NCBI RefSeq assembly: GCF_020025155.1
Contig: NZ_CP073751.1
Coordinates: 248,001-312,000 of the forward strand
Length of the DNA: 64,000 bases
DNA from: Halopseudomonas nanhaiensis
GTDB taxonomy: Bacteria; Pseudomonadota; Gammaproteobacteria; Pseudomonadales; Pseudomonadaceae
Direction of reading: 5' to 3'
The translations under genes and the position numbers were made by a program. The notes beneath the pieces were generated by a model, which saw only the letters and a program-made list of their open reading frames with translations, was not told where the DNA came from and did no database searches. Positions 1 through 8,376 of this stretch are shown here, in pieces. Position 1 is the first letter of the stretch. Each line of letters opens with the position of its first letter.

Positions 1-312
1 CTCGATGCCGACGCGGACCTGGATGAATGGCTCGCCGGGAACAGCCTGGCTGCGCGGGACGTCCAGCCACTCGACCCGCTGCGCCACACCTTCAGCCACT
101 TTCACCTGGATATTCACCCGTTGCTGGTGCGAGTGGAGCCCGGCGATGCCGTGGCCGAGACCGGACAGGTCTGGTATAACCTGCGCCAACCCACGCGCCT
201 CGGGCTCGCGGCGCCAGTAAAGGTGCTGCTGGAGCGCGCGCAACGCCATATCCAGCCAGTTTCAGATTCGGAGGTAACCCATGTCCCGCACGGTGATGTG
301 TCGCAAGTATAA
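1..312 (+). CDS. mutY: A/G-specific adenine glycosylase, C-terminal part (cut by window edge)
   Basis: The window opens inside a frame that encodes 103 residues and stops at 310-312. It contains [13 protein letters not shown] and, near the end, [13 protein letters not shown], which are typical of the C-terminal NUDIX-like domain of MutY. MutY removes adenine mispaired with 8-oxoguanine in base excision repair, and this domain helps it recognise the 8-oxoG strand. The catalytic N-terminal domain lies to the left of the window. The 3' end overlaps the next gene, yggX, by 32 bp. The mutY-yggX order is common in gammaproteobacteria and both products serve oxidative-damage defence, which supports the call. 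Confidence 0.9.
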   Translation, partial: LDADADLDEWLAGNSLAARDVQPLDPLRHTFSHFHLDIHPLLVRVEPGDAVAETGQVWYNLRQPTRLGLAAPVKVLLERAQRHIQPVSDSEVTHVPHGDVSQV

Positions 313-553
313 GCAGGAACTGCCCGGTCTCGATCGTCCGCCGTACCCTGGGCCAAAGGGACAGGCGATATACAACGACGTCTCGAAAAAGGCCTGGGAC
401 GAATGGCAGGCCCACCAGACCATGCTTATCAACGAGCGGCGCCTGAACATGATGGATCCCGCAGATCGCAAGTTCATTCAGCAGGAAATGGACAAGTTCC
501 TCTCCGGCGAGGAATACGCCCAGGCCGAAGGCTATGTGCCGCCGAGCGAGTGA
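281..553 (+). CDS. yggX: Fe(2+)-trafficking protein YggX
   Basis: A 90-residue protein starting [17 protein letters not shown], with the family signatures [20 protein letters not shown] and [16 protein letters not shown]. Length and sequence match YggX, a small cytoplasmic protein linked to protection of iron-sulfur clusters from oxidation. The N-terminal Cys of the MCRKY motif, considered important in the family, is present. The ATG lies inside the end of mutY, in another frame, so the two are probably cotranscribed. tRNA-Phe follows 86 bp after the stop. Confidence 0.95.
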   Translation: MSRTVMCRKYKQELPGLDRPPYPGPKGQAIYNDVSKKAWDEWQAHQTMLINERRLNMMDPADRKFIQQEMDKFLSGEEYAQAEGYVPPSE

Positions 554-639
554 TCGCTTGGTAACCGGCTGAAAAATGGAAAATATTTGGCCCGGATGCT
601 TGACAGTCAAAGTCCAGAATCGTTTAATGGCGCCCCGTT

Positions 640-715
640 GCCCAGGTAGCTCAGTCGGTAGAGCAGAGGATTGAAAATCCTCGTGTCGGCGGTTCGATTC
701 CGTCCCTGGGCACCA
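640..715 (+). tRNA. tRNA-Phe (GAA)
   Basis: A complete 76-nt cloverleaf. The acceptor stem pairs GCCCAGG with CCTGGGC, the T arm contains GGTTCGATTCC, and CCA is encoded. The anticodon at 673-675 is GAA, within the loop TTGAAAA. A terminator follows closely. Confidence 0.97.
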
Positions 716-728
716 TATTCGATACATC

Positions 729-761
729 AAAGGCTCGCCGTCAGGCGGGCCTTTTTTGTTT
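729..761 (+). terminator. Rho-independent terminator after tRNA-Phe
   Basis: AAGGCTCGCC and GGCGGGCCTT form a GC-rich stem around GTCA, followed by a run of six T. It sits 14 bp after the tRNA 3' end. Confidence 0.85.
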
Positions 762-766
762 CCGGT

Positions 767-893
767 TCAGCCGGTCGGTCGGGGATTGATCGGTAGCGTG
801 ACCCGGAAGGTCGTGCCGTCAAGCTCTCTGCTGCTCACCTCGACGTCGCCGCCAGGGCGTGGATATATCGTCAGCTTAGCAAGGCTTGGATTC
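767..893 (-). pseudogene. Remnant of a sensor histidine kinase C-terminus
   Basis: The minus strand reads about 40 codons, including SLAKLTIYPRPGGDVEVSS and DGTTFRVTLPINPRPTG, then a stop at 767-769. This resembles the extreme C-terminus of the HATPase_c domain (G2 box, then a last strand ending in F-x-V-x-L-P). Nothing upstream in this frame continues the kinase: the KaiC-like gene begins there on the opposite strand. I read it as the stub of a kinase whose remainder was replaced. The boundary near 893 is approximate. Confidence 0.5.
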
Positions 894-966
894 GAGCATT
901 GGTGCCGTGTTCAGTCATTGCGTGCGTGCTAGTATGCAGCCACAGCTCGACGAGGCGAGAACCGCA

Positions 967-2442
967 GTGACTCACGAACATACCGACCAGGGCGATCCGG
1001 TGCGCCTGAAAACAGGCGTCCCCGGTCTGGACACCGTGCTCTGCGGCGGACTGTTGCCGCGGGGGGTCTACATCATTCAAGGTGGACCCGGGGAAGGCAA
1101 GACCATCCTGGCCAATCAGTTCTGTTACAGCCGCGCCGCGCAAGGTGAACGTTCGCTGTATGTGACTCTGCTTGCGGAAACGCATCATCGCCTGCTGCGC
1201 CATCTGCGCAACATGGAATTCATGGCCGATCACCAGCGCTCCGAGGCCGTGGTCTACGAGAGCGCCTTCGATACACTGCGCAATCAGGGTCTGGAAGGCG
1301 TGCTGCGCTTTCTCATGCGCAATGCCAAGAATCGCAAGGCCTCGGTTATCGTGCTGGACGGGCTGTTCGCTCTGGAGGAAACCACCGAGTCCGAACGGAC
1401 CTTCCGCGAGTTCATAAATGATGTCGCCGCCTTCGCGGACATGAGCGGTTGTACCGTGCTGCTGTTGACCAACAGTGACCGCAGCGGTGGCAGCCCCGAA
1501 TTCACCATGGTCGACGGCTGGATTGAACTGGGCAGCGAGGAAGAGGGTAGCCGCAGCTACCGCTACCTCAAGGTGCGCAAGTTTCGCGGAAGCGGTTTCG
1601 TATCCGGTCGGCACGTCGCGGAAATCAGCAACGAAGGCTTTCACGTGTATCCGCGACTCGAAGCGGTTCATGGACATGAGCCGGCGATTGCCATGCGCGA
1701 GGTCCGTGTGCCCTCGGGCGTCGGTGGCCTTGACGAGCTGCTCGACGGCGGTTTGCCCTATTCATCGACCACGATAGTGTTGGGGCCGAGCGGGGTGGGC
1801 AAGACGACCACCGGGCTCGGCTTCATCTGCCAGAGCACGGCAGACGAGCCTGGTCTCATTTTCGGTTTCTACGAAGATGAAGGACGCCTCCGGCGTCGCG
1901 CCGAGAGTCTCGGGCTGGGGTTGCCGGCATTGCTGGACTCCGGGGTGGTGGAGCTCATGCACTATCCGCCCACTGAGGCGTTGATGGACAAGCTGGCAGA
2001 ACTGCTTCTCGCTGCGGTCGACCGCCGCGGCGTACAGCGCCTGTTTCTCGACGGTCTCGACGGCTTCAGGCAGTCAACCGTGTCGCCGGAGCGGTTGAGC
2101 CGGTTTTTCACTGCCCTGACCTCCGCACTGCGTGCCCGCGGCGTTACCACGCTGCTGACTTCGGCCATCCCTGAGATCATCGGCGGAAGTAGTGCCATCA
2201 CGGCTGCGTCCGTCTCGGCGGTAGCGGAGAATATCGTCCTGTTGCGCTATGCCGAACTGGAATCGACGCTGCATCGCACCATCGGCATCATAAAAATGCG
2301 CGAGAGCGGTTTTTCGCCTCATTTGTATGAACTCTGCCTCGGGCAGGAGGGCGTGTCGATTGGTGAGAGGCTGACGCACACCGAAGGAGTGGTGCTCGGA
2401 CGGGCGCATCGTCGCCTACCCGCGGACGGTCAAGATGCCTGA
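967..2442 (+). CDS. KaiC-like RecA/RAD55-family ATPase with two KaiC domains
   Basis: About 491 residues with two RecA-type domains in tandem. Domain 1 opens with TGVPGLDTVLCGGL and has Walker A GGPGEGKT. Domain 2 opens with VPSGVGGLDELLDGGL and has Walker A GPSGVGKT. Walker B-like strands are VIVLDGLFAL and RLFLDGLDGF. Non-cyanobacterial KaiC homologues are ATPases often placed beside histidine kinases or response regulators and are thought to act in signalling, not in a clock. I chose GTG at 967 because GAGGCGAG lies about 8 bp upstream; ATG at 934 or TTG at 886 would extend the protein but lack a clear ribosome site. It overlaps the response-regulator gene by 8 bp, so the two are translationally linked. 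Output and partner are unknown. Confidence 0.85.
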   Translation: MTHEHTDQGDPVRLKTGVPGLDTVLCGGLLPRGVYIIQGGPGEGKTILANQFCYSRAAQGERSLYVTLLAETHHRLLRHLRNMEFMADHQRSEAVVYESAFDTLRNQGLEGVLRFLMRNAKNRKASVIVLDGLFALEETTESERTFREFINDVAAFADMSGCTVLLLTNSDRSGGSPEFTMVDGWIELGSEEEGSRSYRYLKVRKFRGSGFVSGRHVAEISNEGFHVYPRLEAVHGHEPAIAMREVRVPSGVGGLDELLDGGLPYSSTTIVLGPSGVGKTTTGLGFICQSTADEPGLIFGFYEDEGRLRRRAESLGLGLPALLDSGVVELMHYPPTEALMDKLAELLLAAVDRRGVQRLFLDGLDGFRQSTVSPERLSRFFTALTSALRARGVTTLLTSAIPEIIGGSSAITAASVSAVAENIVLLRYAELESTLHRTIGIIKMRESGFSPHLYELCLGQEGVSIGERLTHTEGVVLGRAHRRLPADGQDA

Positions 2443-2821
2443 ACTTGACGCGAATGCGCAGAGCCCCTTGATCCTTCTGGTGGAGGATGAGCGAGCTTTG
2501 CGCAAAGTGATGGAGCTGGTTCTGCAGGGCGAGGGGTACGAAGTAATGACCGCCAACAACGGTCGTGAAGCGCTTGCCATGCTCGAACAGGCGCCGCCCA
2601 GTCTGATCATTTCCGATTACGTGATGCCGGAAATGGATGGCGCCGAACTGGTGCGCCGGGTCCGCAGCGATGCGCGGCTTGCCGAAATTCCGATACTGCT
2701 CATGAGCTCGGCGTTTCCCGAGAATATGCCCGAGCGCGAATTGGTGGACATGAGCATCGCCAAGGGCGGTTCGCTGGACCAACTGCTCGGCGCCATCGTC
2801 TCGCTCATCAAGCGCGCGTGA
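2435..2821 (+). CDS. Single-domain response regulator (CheY-like)
   Basis: A 128-residue receiver domain with no output domain. The acidic pair is in LVEDE, the phospho-acceptor Asp in IISDYVMPEMDG, the switch residue Ser in LLMSSA, and the conserved Lys probably in IAKGG. The start overlaps the end of the KaiC-like gene by 8 bp, so they form one operon. Its cognate kinase is not here; the only kinase sequence nearby is the minus-strand stub at 767-893. It may take its signal from an unlinked kinase and pass it to or from the KaiC-like ATPase, which is inference from the gene pair. Confidence 0.88.
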   Translation: MPELDANAQSPLILLVEDERALRKVMELVLQGEGYEVMTANNGREALAMLEQAPPSLIISDYVMPEMDGAELVRRVRSDARLAEIPILLMSSAFPENMPERELVDMSIAKGGSLDQLLGAIVSLIKRA

Positions 2822-2829
2822 TCGACGCT

Positions 2830-2857
2830 CCAGCCGGCGGCATCAAATGCCGGTTGG
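2830..2857 (+). terminator. Strong hairpin after the response regulator
   Basis: CCAGCCGGC pairs with GCCGGTTGG around a 10-nt loop, 9 bp after the stop. There is no T-run, so it may be a weak terminator or an mRNA-stabilising stem. Confidence 0.4.
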
Positions 2858-3251
2858 CGCTATGTCTTCCTCCTCTTCCAACGCCGCCGCTGCGTTCCCT
2901 GAAGGCTATCCTTGCACCGATTCTGAGCGTGCGGCCGATCAGCTTGGGCTATACCGGGCACTGAAGGTATGTGGTTGATGGATCTTGTATTCCGATTGCG
3001 GTGCCGCTTTGCTCGCCTCTCCAGCGGCGGGGTAGAAGCGTCGGGACCAGAACCGGTCCGGGAGTTTAGGCTGGAAAGACTTTTGCATGCATATTCGGGA
3101 GATGACCCGGCAAGGGTTCTTGGTCATGGCCACCAGCTGTGCTAGTTTTGCCAGCATGACGGATGTATTACACAGGGATTTGCAGGCATTTCCGGGTATC
3201 ATCCCAGCCTCGTTTATTTAAGTGGCGAAACGCCCTGATGGAAACCGATAC
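2858..3251. other. Intergenic stretch upstream of the ABC transporter
   Basis: About 390 bp without a convincing reading frame. It must hold the promoter of the amino-acid transporter operon, but I see no promoter clear enough to call. Confidence 0.4.
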
Positions 3252-4019
3252 GTGACCCCGCCAGCTCTGGAAGTGCGCAACCTGCACAAACGCTATGGCG
3301 ACCTTGAAGTACTCAAGGGCGTTGATCTTGTTGCCCGCGATGGTGACGTCATTTCGATACTGGGCTCCTCCGGGTCCGGCAAGAGCACGCTGCTGCGTTG
3401 CATCAATCTTCTGGAAAACCCTCAGCAGGGTCAGATCCTGGTCGCCGGTGAGGAGCTGAAGCTCAAACCGGGCAGGGGCGGCGAGTTGCAGGCAGCCGAC
3501 AGCAAGCAGATCAACCGTCTGCGAGCACGTGTCGGCTTTGTGTTCCAAAGCTTCAATCTCTGGCCACACATGAGCATTCTCGACAACATCATCGAAGCGC
3601 CGCGCCGGGTGCTCGGCCAGAGCAAGGCGGAGGCGGTCGCCGCTGCGGAAATATTTCTGGAAAAGGTCGGTATTGCAGACAAGCGTGATGCATTCCCTGC
3701 GCAACTTTCCGGCGGGCAGCAGCAGCGCGCGGCGATCGCCCGAACGCTGGCCATGCAGCCGCAGGTGATCCTGTTCGACGAGCCGACCTCCGCGCTCGAC
3801 CCGGAGATGGTGCAGGAAGTTCTCAACGTGATCCGCGCGCTGGCTGAAGAAGGACGGACTATGCTGCTGGTAACGCACGAAATGCGTTTCGCCCGGCAGG
3901 TATCCAGCCAGGTGGTATTTCTTCACAAGGGGCAGGTGGAAGAAATTGGTAGTCCCGAGCAGGTGTTCGACCGACCGGTGTCGGAACGCTGCAAGCAGTT
4001 CATGTCCAGCCATAGCTAA
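3252..4019 (+). CDS. Polar amino-acid ABC transporter, ATP-binding subunit
   Basis: 255 residues from GTG at 3252. Walker A is GSSGSGKS, the Q-loop is in GFVFQSFNLWPHMS, the ABC signature is LSGGQQQR, Walker B is VILFDEPTSALDPE and the switch His is in LLVTHEM. It matches the HisP/ArtP/AotP group that powers uptake of basic or other polar amino acids. An upstream GTG at 3222 is possible but has no ribosome site, whereas TGGAAACC precedes 3252. First gene of a four-gene operon with its binding protein and two permeases. The exact substrate cannot be told from sequence. Confidence 0.92.
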   Translation: MTPPALEVRNLHKRYGDLEVLKGVDLVARDGDVISILGSSGSGKSTLLRCINLLENPQQGQILVAGEELKLKPGRGGELQAADSKQINRLRARVGFVFQSFNLWPHMSILDNIIEAPRRVLGQSKAEAVAAAEIFLEKVGIADKRDAFPAQLSGGQQQRAAIARTLAMQPQVILFDEPTSALDPEMVQEVLNVIRALAEEGRTMLLVTHEMRFARQVSSQVVFLHKGQVEEIGSPEQVFDRPVSERCKQFMSSHS

Positions 4020-4033
4020 AGGAGCAGTAACCA

Positions 4034-4786
4034 ATGAAGAGCTACAAGAAGGTTTTGCTGGCTGCCGCCGCAGCCATGTTGTTTCAGGTTCCGGCGATGG
4101 CCGAAGAGACGCTGCGCATCGGTACTGAAGGCGCGTACCCTCCCTTCAACCTGATCGACAAGAGTGGTGAGGTGGTCGGTTTCGACATCGATATCGCCAA
4201 CGCCCTGTGCGAAAAGATGGAAGTCAAGTGCACCGTGGTGACCTCCGATTGGGACGGCATCATTCCGGCTCTGAACACCCGTCGCTTCGACTTTCTAGTT
4301 GCGTCGATGTCGATCACCGACGAGCGCAAGCAGGCGGTCGATTTCACCGATCCCTATTACACCAACAAGCTGCAGTTCGTCGCTCCCAAGAAGTCCGATT
4401 TCAAGGTTGACGAAGAGAGCCTGAAGGGCAAGACCATTGGCGCGCAGCGCGCTACCATCGCGGGCCAATGGCTGGAAGACAACCTCGGTGACGTGGTTGA
4501 CGTGCGTTTGTACGACACCCAGGAAAATGCCTATCTGGACATGAACTCCGGCCGCATCGACGGTGTGCTGGCAGACAACTTCGTGCAATACGAGTGGCTG
4601 CAGAGCGAATCCGGATCGGACTTTGAGTTCAAGGGTGAGCCTGTTTTCGACAATGACAAGATCGGCATCGCCGTGCGCAAGGGCGACCCCCTTCGCGAGC
4701 GCCTGAACGAGGCCCTGGCCGAAATCATCGAAGACGGCACCTACGAAGAGATCAACGCCAAATACTTCCCCTTCAGCATCCGCTGA
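4034..4786 (+). CDS. Amino-acid ABC transporter, periplasmic binding protein
   Basis: 250 residues. An N-terminal signal peptide (MKSYKKVLLAAAAAMLFQVPAMA, likely cut after AMA) is followed by LRIGTEGAYPPFNLIDKSGE, the family 3 solute-binding opening. The ligand-binding motif GFDIDIANALCEKMEVKC and the strand WDGIIPALNTRRFDFLVASM follow, as in HisJ/ArtJ/LAO proteins. It captures the amino acid in the periplasm and delivers it to the two membrane subunits. AAGGAGCAG precedes the ATG. A GC-rich hairpin after the stop probably protects or attenuates the transcript so the binding protein is made in excess. Confidence 0.92.
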   Translation: MKSYKKVLLAAAAAMLFQVPAMAEETLRIGTEGAYPPFNLIDKSGEVVGFDIDIANALCEKMEVKCTVVTSDWDGIIPALNTRRFDFLVASMSITDERKQAVDFTDPYYTNKLQFVAPKKSDFKVDEESLKGKTIGAQRATIAGQWLEDNLGDVVDVRLYDTQENAYLDMNSGRIDGVLADNFVQYEWLQSESGSDFEFKGEPVFDNDKIGIAVRKGDPLRERLNEALAEIIEDGTYEEINAKYFPFSIR

Positions 4787-4795
4787 TCTGACTGG

Positions 4796-4815
4796 CCGGG
4801 CCCTACGGGGCCCGG
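4796..4815 (+). other. Intercistronic hairpin between binding protein and permease
   Basis: CCGGGCCC and GGGGCCCGG form a very stable stem in the 44-bp gap. There is no T-run. Such stems commonly sit after abundant binding-protein genes and set the ratio between them and the downstream permeases. Confidence 0.6.
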
Positions 4816-4830
4816 AACGACGCCTCGCCC

Positions 4831-5523
4831 ATGTTCGACTTGCACGGTTTTGGTCCAGCCCTTCTCGAAGGGACCTGGATGACGATTCGTTTGTCCCTCG
4901 CCTCGCTGGCGCTGGGTCTGGTGCTGGGCCTGCTTGGCGCCAGTGCGAAAATTTCCAGCAGCCGAGTGCTTCGGGCAACGGGCGGGTTCTACACGTCAGT
5001 GGTCCGCGGCGTGCCTGAAACGCTGTGGGTGCTGATGGCCTATTTCGGCACCGTCTCGAGCCTCAATTGGCTGGGTAGTCATTTCGGCAATCCCAATCTT
5101 TCTCTCAGCCCCTTCGTCGCCGGTACCGTTGCGCTGGGACTGTGCTTTGGTGCCTACGCCACCGAGGTGTTCCGCGGCGCCCTGCTGTCCATCGCCCTTG
5201 GTCAGAAGGAGGCGGGTCTGGCGTTGGGGCTGTCGGGTTTCCGCATCTTCTGGCGCATAACGCTGCCGCAGTTGTGGCGTGTGGCCCTCCCGGGGTTGGG
5301 TAATCTGTATCTGATTCTGTTGAAGGATACCGCTCTGGTGTCGCTCATCACCCTCAACGAGCTGATGCGACAGGCGCGAGTTGCGGGTCAGGCGACCCGT
5401 GAACCCTTCACCTTCTTCTTTACCGCCGCGCTGATCTATCTGGGTCTGACGGTGATCATCATGGTTGCGCTGCACTGGTTCGAGCGTAAAGCCAATCGCG
5501 GGTTTGCGAGGACCGAGCTATGA
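4831..5523 (+). CDS. Amino-acid ABC transporter permease (HisQ-type)
   Basis: 230 residues with about five membrane segments. The N-terminal segment LLEGTWMTIRLSLASLALGL and the EAA loop EAGLALGLSGFRIFWRITLP are those of HisM/HisQ-family permeases. It pairs with the next gene to form the membrane channel of the amino-acid importer. The ATG is preceded only by a weak ribosome site, consistent with coupling through the upstream hairpin. The stop overlaps the next start by 4 bp. Confidence 0.9.
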   Translation: MFDLHGFGPALLEGTWMTIRLSLASLALGLVLGLLGASAKISSSRVLRATGGFYTSVVRGVPETLWVLMAYFGTVSSLNWLGSHFGNPNLSLSPFVAGTVALGLCFGAYATEVFRGALLSIALGQKEAGLALGLSGFRIFWRITLPQLWRVALPGLGNLYLILLKDTALVSLITLNELMRQARVAGQATREPFTFFFTAALIYLGLTVIIMVALHWFERKANRGFARTEL

Positions 5524-6221
5524 CCTGGGCCGAACGCTGGGAGATGATCGTGCGCTGGTCGCCGCAGCTACTCGAAGGCGCGCTGATGACGCTACAGCTG
5601 GTGGGGATCTCGGTGGTACTCGGTCTGATCCTGGCCATCCCGCTGGGGTTGGGACGGGCCTCACGGCACTGGTACATCCAGGCCGTACCCTATAGCTATA
5701 TCTTCTTTTTCCGAGGCACTCCGCTGCTGTTGCAGCTGTTTCTGGTGTACTACGGGTTATCACAGTTCTCTGCCGTGCGTGAGAGCATGTTCTGGCCCTA
5801 TCTGCGTGAGCCGTTCTGGTGCGCGCTGATTACCATGACCCTGCATACGGCTGCGTACATCGCCGAGATCCTGCGGGGCGCCATCCAGGCCGTGCCCCCG
5901 GGCGAAGTCGAAGCATCCCGAGCGCTCGGCATGTCGCGGCGTCAGGCCCTGCAGTACATCATCCTGCCGCGGGCGGTGCGTATTGCGCTGCCGGCCTACG
6001 GCAACGAGGTGATTCTGATGCTCAAGGCCAGCGCGGTGGTGTACATGATCACGCTCATGGACATCATGGGCACGGTACAGACCATCAATTCCCGCACCTA
6101 TCAATACGAGCTGTTCTATCTGGTAGCTGGCGCCATGTATCTGGTCATCACCCTCGCGTTCACTCAGGTTTTCAAGCAGGTCGAACGCTGGCTTCAGGTT
6201 GAGGCCAGCCGCAGGCGCTAA
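5520..6221 (+). CDS. Amino-acid ABC transporter permease (HisM-type)
   Basis: 233 residues. LLEGALMTLQLVGISVVLGL marks the first membrane segment and EASRALGMSRRQALQYIILP is the EAA loop that contacts the ATPase. The 4-bp ATGA overlap with the upstream permease shows coupled translation. Together the two permeases make a heterodimeric channel. Last transport gene of the operon; the next gene starts immediately after it. Confidence 0.92.
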   Translation: MTWAERWEMIVRWSPQLLEGALMTLQLVGISVVLGLILAIPLGLGRASRHWYIQAVPYSYIFFFRGTPLLLQLFLVYYGLSQFSAVRESMFWPYLREPFWCALITMTLHTAAYIAEILRGAIQAVPPGEVEASRALGMSRRQALQYIILPRAVRIALPAYGNEVILMLKASAVVYMITLMDIMGTVQTINSRTYQYELFYLVAGAMYLVITLAFTQVFKQVERWLQVEASRRR

Positions 6222-6222
6222 G

Positions 6223-7428
6223 GTGAATCATGCCGAGCGCTTCGTTCAGCTTGATGAGTGGCTGACGCACCATCAGGCGGTGTGGCGGGCGCGTCCCTTC
6301 ATTCTGCGGCAACTGCCGTGGGAAAGGCAGTGGCCTGAGCTGGCTGCTGCGCTGCGCTCACGCACCCTGCAGCAGGCGGAAGCAGATCACGGCTCCCCGC
6401 ATCGGCTGAAGCTGCCAGCACCCTTCGCCGAACTTTCCGCTGCGTCTCGCAAGCTTGCCGATCTGCCAGACTGGTCGCGTGATCCTGTGGCAGTCCCGGA
6501 CGGGTTGTCCACGCACGTGCCGGGGCGCAAGTGGGAACAAATCTGCCGGTTTGCCGATATCGCCGACTCCAGATTCCGCGCGCCTGCACGGAGCTGGGTG
6601 GACTGGTGCGCCGGCAAGGGTCATCTGGGCAGGCTGCTCTCCTGGCGCTCCGGCGCACCGGTACTGTGTCTTGAGCGCAACGAGCAGCTGAACCGCGACG
6701 GGATGGTGCTCAGCGCGCAGTGGCGTGTGGATGCAGAGCACGTCGATGCAGACGTGCTGGCGCGCCCGACATGGGACAGACTGTGTTCCGAGCACAGCGT
6801 CGTTGCGCTGCATGCCTGCGGAGATCTTCACACCACGTTGCTGGTGAGAGGCGTCGCGGCGGGGAGCAGCCAACTCGCGGTGTCGCCGTGCTGCTACAAC
6901 CGCATTGCTGCGCTGCAGTACCGGCCGCTGTCTGACGCTGCTCGCGCCTCGAGCCTTTCCCTGAGTCGCGAAGACCTCGGCTTGCCACTTCAGCAGACGG
7001 TCACTGCCGGGCGGCGGGTCCGCCAGTTGCGAGACCGCTCGATGGCTTGGCGCCTGGCCTTTGATCACTGGCAGCGGGAAGCACGAGGGATTGATGAGTA
7101 TCTGCCGACACCTTCCCGGCCAGAGAGCGCGCTCTCCTTTGGCATGCCTGGCTTCTGTCGTGATCTGGCCGCGCATCACGGCCTGGCTTTGCCAGAACCC
7201 GATAACTGGGCAGAGCTCGAAGCATGCGGCTGGCGCAGGCTGGCCGAGACGCGGAATCTCGAACTGGTTCAGGCGCTGTTTCGACGCCCGCTGGAGATAT
7301 GGTTGATGCTGGATCGAGCCCTGTTTCTCGAGGAACAGGGGTACCGCGTCGAGCTCGGCCAGTTCTGTCCCGACGCGCTCACGCCGCGAAACCTGCTTCT
7401 GCTGGCCGAGCACGTTCCTAACAGCTGA
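6223..7428 (+). CDS. Predicted SAM-dependent methyltransferase
   Basis: About 401 residues. WVDWCAGKGHLGRLL is a glycine-rich SAM-binding loop, VLCLERN follows as the acidic strand, and HACGDLHTTLL plus VSPCCYNRI match the methyltransferase_32-type family (tRNA m7-like or unknown substrate). GTG at 6223 was chosen since it follows the upstream stop directly, with GCAGG a few bases before; TTG at 6199 would overlap the permease gene by 23 bp. Whether it belongs functionally to the transporter operon is doubtful. Its substrate is unknown. Confidence 0.75.
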   Translation: MNHAERFVQLDEWLTHHQAVWRARPFILRQLPWERQWPELAAALRSRTLQQAEADHGSPHRLKLPAPFAELSAASRKLADLPDWSRDPVAVPDGLSTHVPGRKWEQICRFADIADSRFRAPARSWVDWCAGKGHLGRLLSWRSGAPVLCLERNEQLNRDGMVLSAQWRVDAEHVDADVLARPTWDRLCSEHSVVALHACGDLHTTLLVRGVAAGSSQLAVSPCCYNRIAALQYRPLSDAARASSLSLSREDLGLPLQQTVTAGRRVRQLRDRSMAWRLAFDHWQREARGIDEYLPTPSRPESALSFGMPGFCRDLAAHHGLALPEPDNWAELEACGWRRLAETRNLELVQALFRRPLEIWLMLDRALFLEEQGYRVELGQFCPDALTPRNLLLLAEHVPNS

Positions 7429-7459
7429 TCACCACCCTGTGAACGGGTTGCTAACAGAC

Positions 7460-7508
7460 TTATCCACAGGAATTCGCGGGCGGTGTTATCCACGCTGCCT
7501 GTGCATAA
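7460..7508. promoter_or_regulatory. Cluster of DnaA-box-like 9-mers
   Basis: TTATCCACAG at 7460-7469 is a perfect DnaA box. TTATCCACG at 7486 and TGTGCATAA at 7500 (inverted) each differ by one base. They lie in the 331-bp gap between the methyltransferase gene and tRNA-Thr, a gap in which I find no believable gene. They may be a minor DnaA-titration site. Confidence 0.45.
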
Positions 7509-7759
7509 CAATGTGGAAGAGTTATTGGTAGATTGCGTTGAACCCCGTGTGACGCGGGTTGGCGCGAATCGATCAAGAAGTGACCGCTGTGAATGACTTT
7601 GTAAACAAGGGGTTGGGCCTGCTTCGTAAGGTGACGCTCGAAAAACAATTCACAAGTGAGCGTGTGCCGCATCGGCTTGCTGCCGGAACGGAATATTTTG
7701 TTCATTACGCGGCGCTTCGGGGTTTACAGGCCGCCCAGCACCGATATAATGCAACCCGC

Positions 7760-7835
<76 letters not shown>

Positions 7836-7850
7836 AGCAAAACAACGACT

Positions 7851-7879
7851 TAGGCTCGCTTAACAGGCGGGCCTTTTTC
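7851..7879 (+). terminator. Terminator supplied by the island after tRNA-Thr
   Basis: AGGCTCGC and GCGGGCCT form a stem followed by TTTTT. It replaces the native terminator of tRNA-Thr, which was moved to 60751-60780 by the insertion. Confidence 0.75.
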
Positions 7880-7894
7880 GTCTCTGGGGTTTGA

Positions 7895-7916
7895 GTACCA
7901 CTTTTGGTACCACTTC
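7895..7916 (+). repeat. Paired GTACCACTT repeats inside the left end
   Basis: GTACCACTT at 7895 and GGTACCACTTC at 7906, 12 bp apart. The same pair, in the same orientation and spacing, is at 60552-60574 by the right end. Likely arm-type binding sites for the integrase or its excisionase. Confidence 0.55.
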
Positions 7917-8059
7917 TGATCTTTGGGGTCGTTCGTCCCGCTCTTTCTCCCTGCTCACCGAGTCAGTGAAATTGAAGCTTAAATCGTGCCGATTTACGGC
8001 TTCCTCTCGCCGATTTTTGAGGAATGATATCTGTCGTCCCACGAATAAGGATTAACGAT

Positions 8060-8185
8060 ATGGCGGTAACGCAGGCACATCCGAACGAGCGGCTTGGTCG
8101 GACGCTCATCAGCACTACGGCGCCACATGAGAAGCCTCCTTCAAAGAGTCATCATGACGGCGTGGTGAGGAGGAAGCGCTCATGA
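8060..8185 (+). CDS. Small protein coupled to the AlpA-like gene
   Basis: 41 residues, beginning MAVTQAHPNERLGRTLIS and ending in basic VVRRKRS. AAGGATTAACGAT places a ribosome site 8 bp before the ATG, and the stop overlaps the next start as ATGA, which argues for real, coupled translation. No recognisable domain. It could be a leader whose translation controls the regulator that follows. The short length makes this a modest call. Confidence 0.4.
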   Translation: MAVTQAHPNERLGRTLISTTAPHEKPPSKSHHDGVVRRKRS

Positions 8186-8376
8186 ATCGAGCCGCAGGAG
8201 AAATTTTAAAGACTACGGACGAAATATGCGCTGTTCTCCGCATCAGTAGACAAACATTATGGAGGCTCACAAAAGAGAATCCCGCTCTCCCAGGGCGATA
8301 TGTAGTTGGTCGTACCACTCGGTGGTCGGAGAGTCAGCTCCTAGCATGGCTGGGAGAGCAAGAAACTCGGCATTGA
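8182..8376 (+). CDS. AlpA-family DNA-binding regulator / excisionase-like protein
   Basis: 64 residues. The helix-turn-helix reads TTDEICAVLRISRQTLWRLT and is followed by a wing with GRTTRWSESQLLAWL, the standard AlpA layout. In P4-like islands AlpA proteins activate the integrase or act as excisionase. GAGGAGGAAG lies just before the ATG. Its place next to attL, opposite the integrase at the other end, fits a role in excision control. Confidence 0.85.
   Translation: MNRAAGEILKTTDEICAVLRISRQTLWRLTKENPALPGRYVVGRTTRWSESQLLAWLGEQETRH

Noticed and set aside
3168..4034. 288-codon minus frame over the ABC ATPase gene
   Set aside because: Shadow of the plus-strand gene, which has all ABC motifs.
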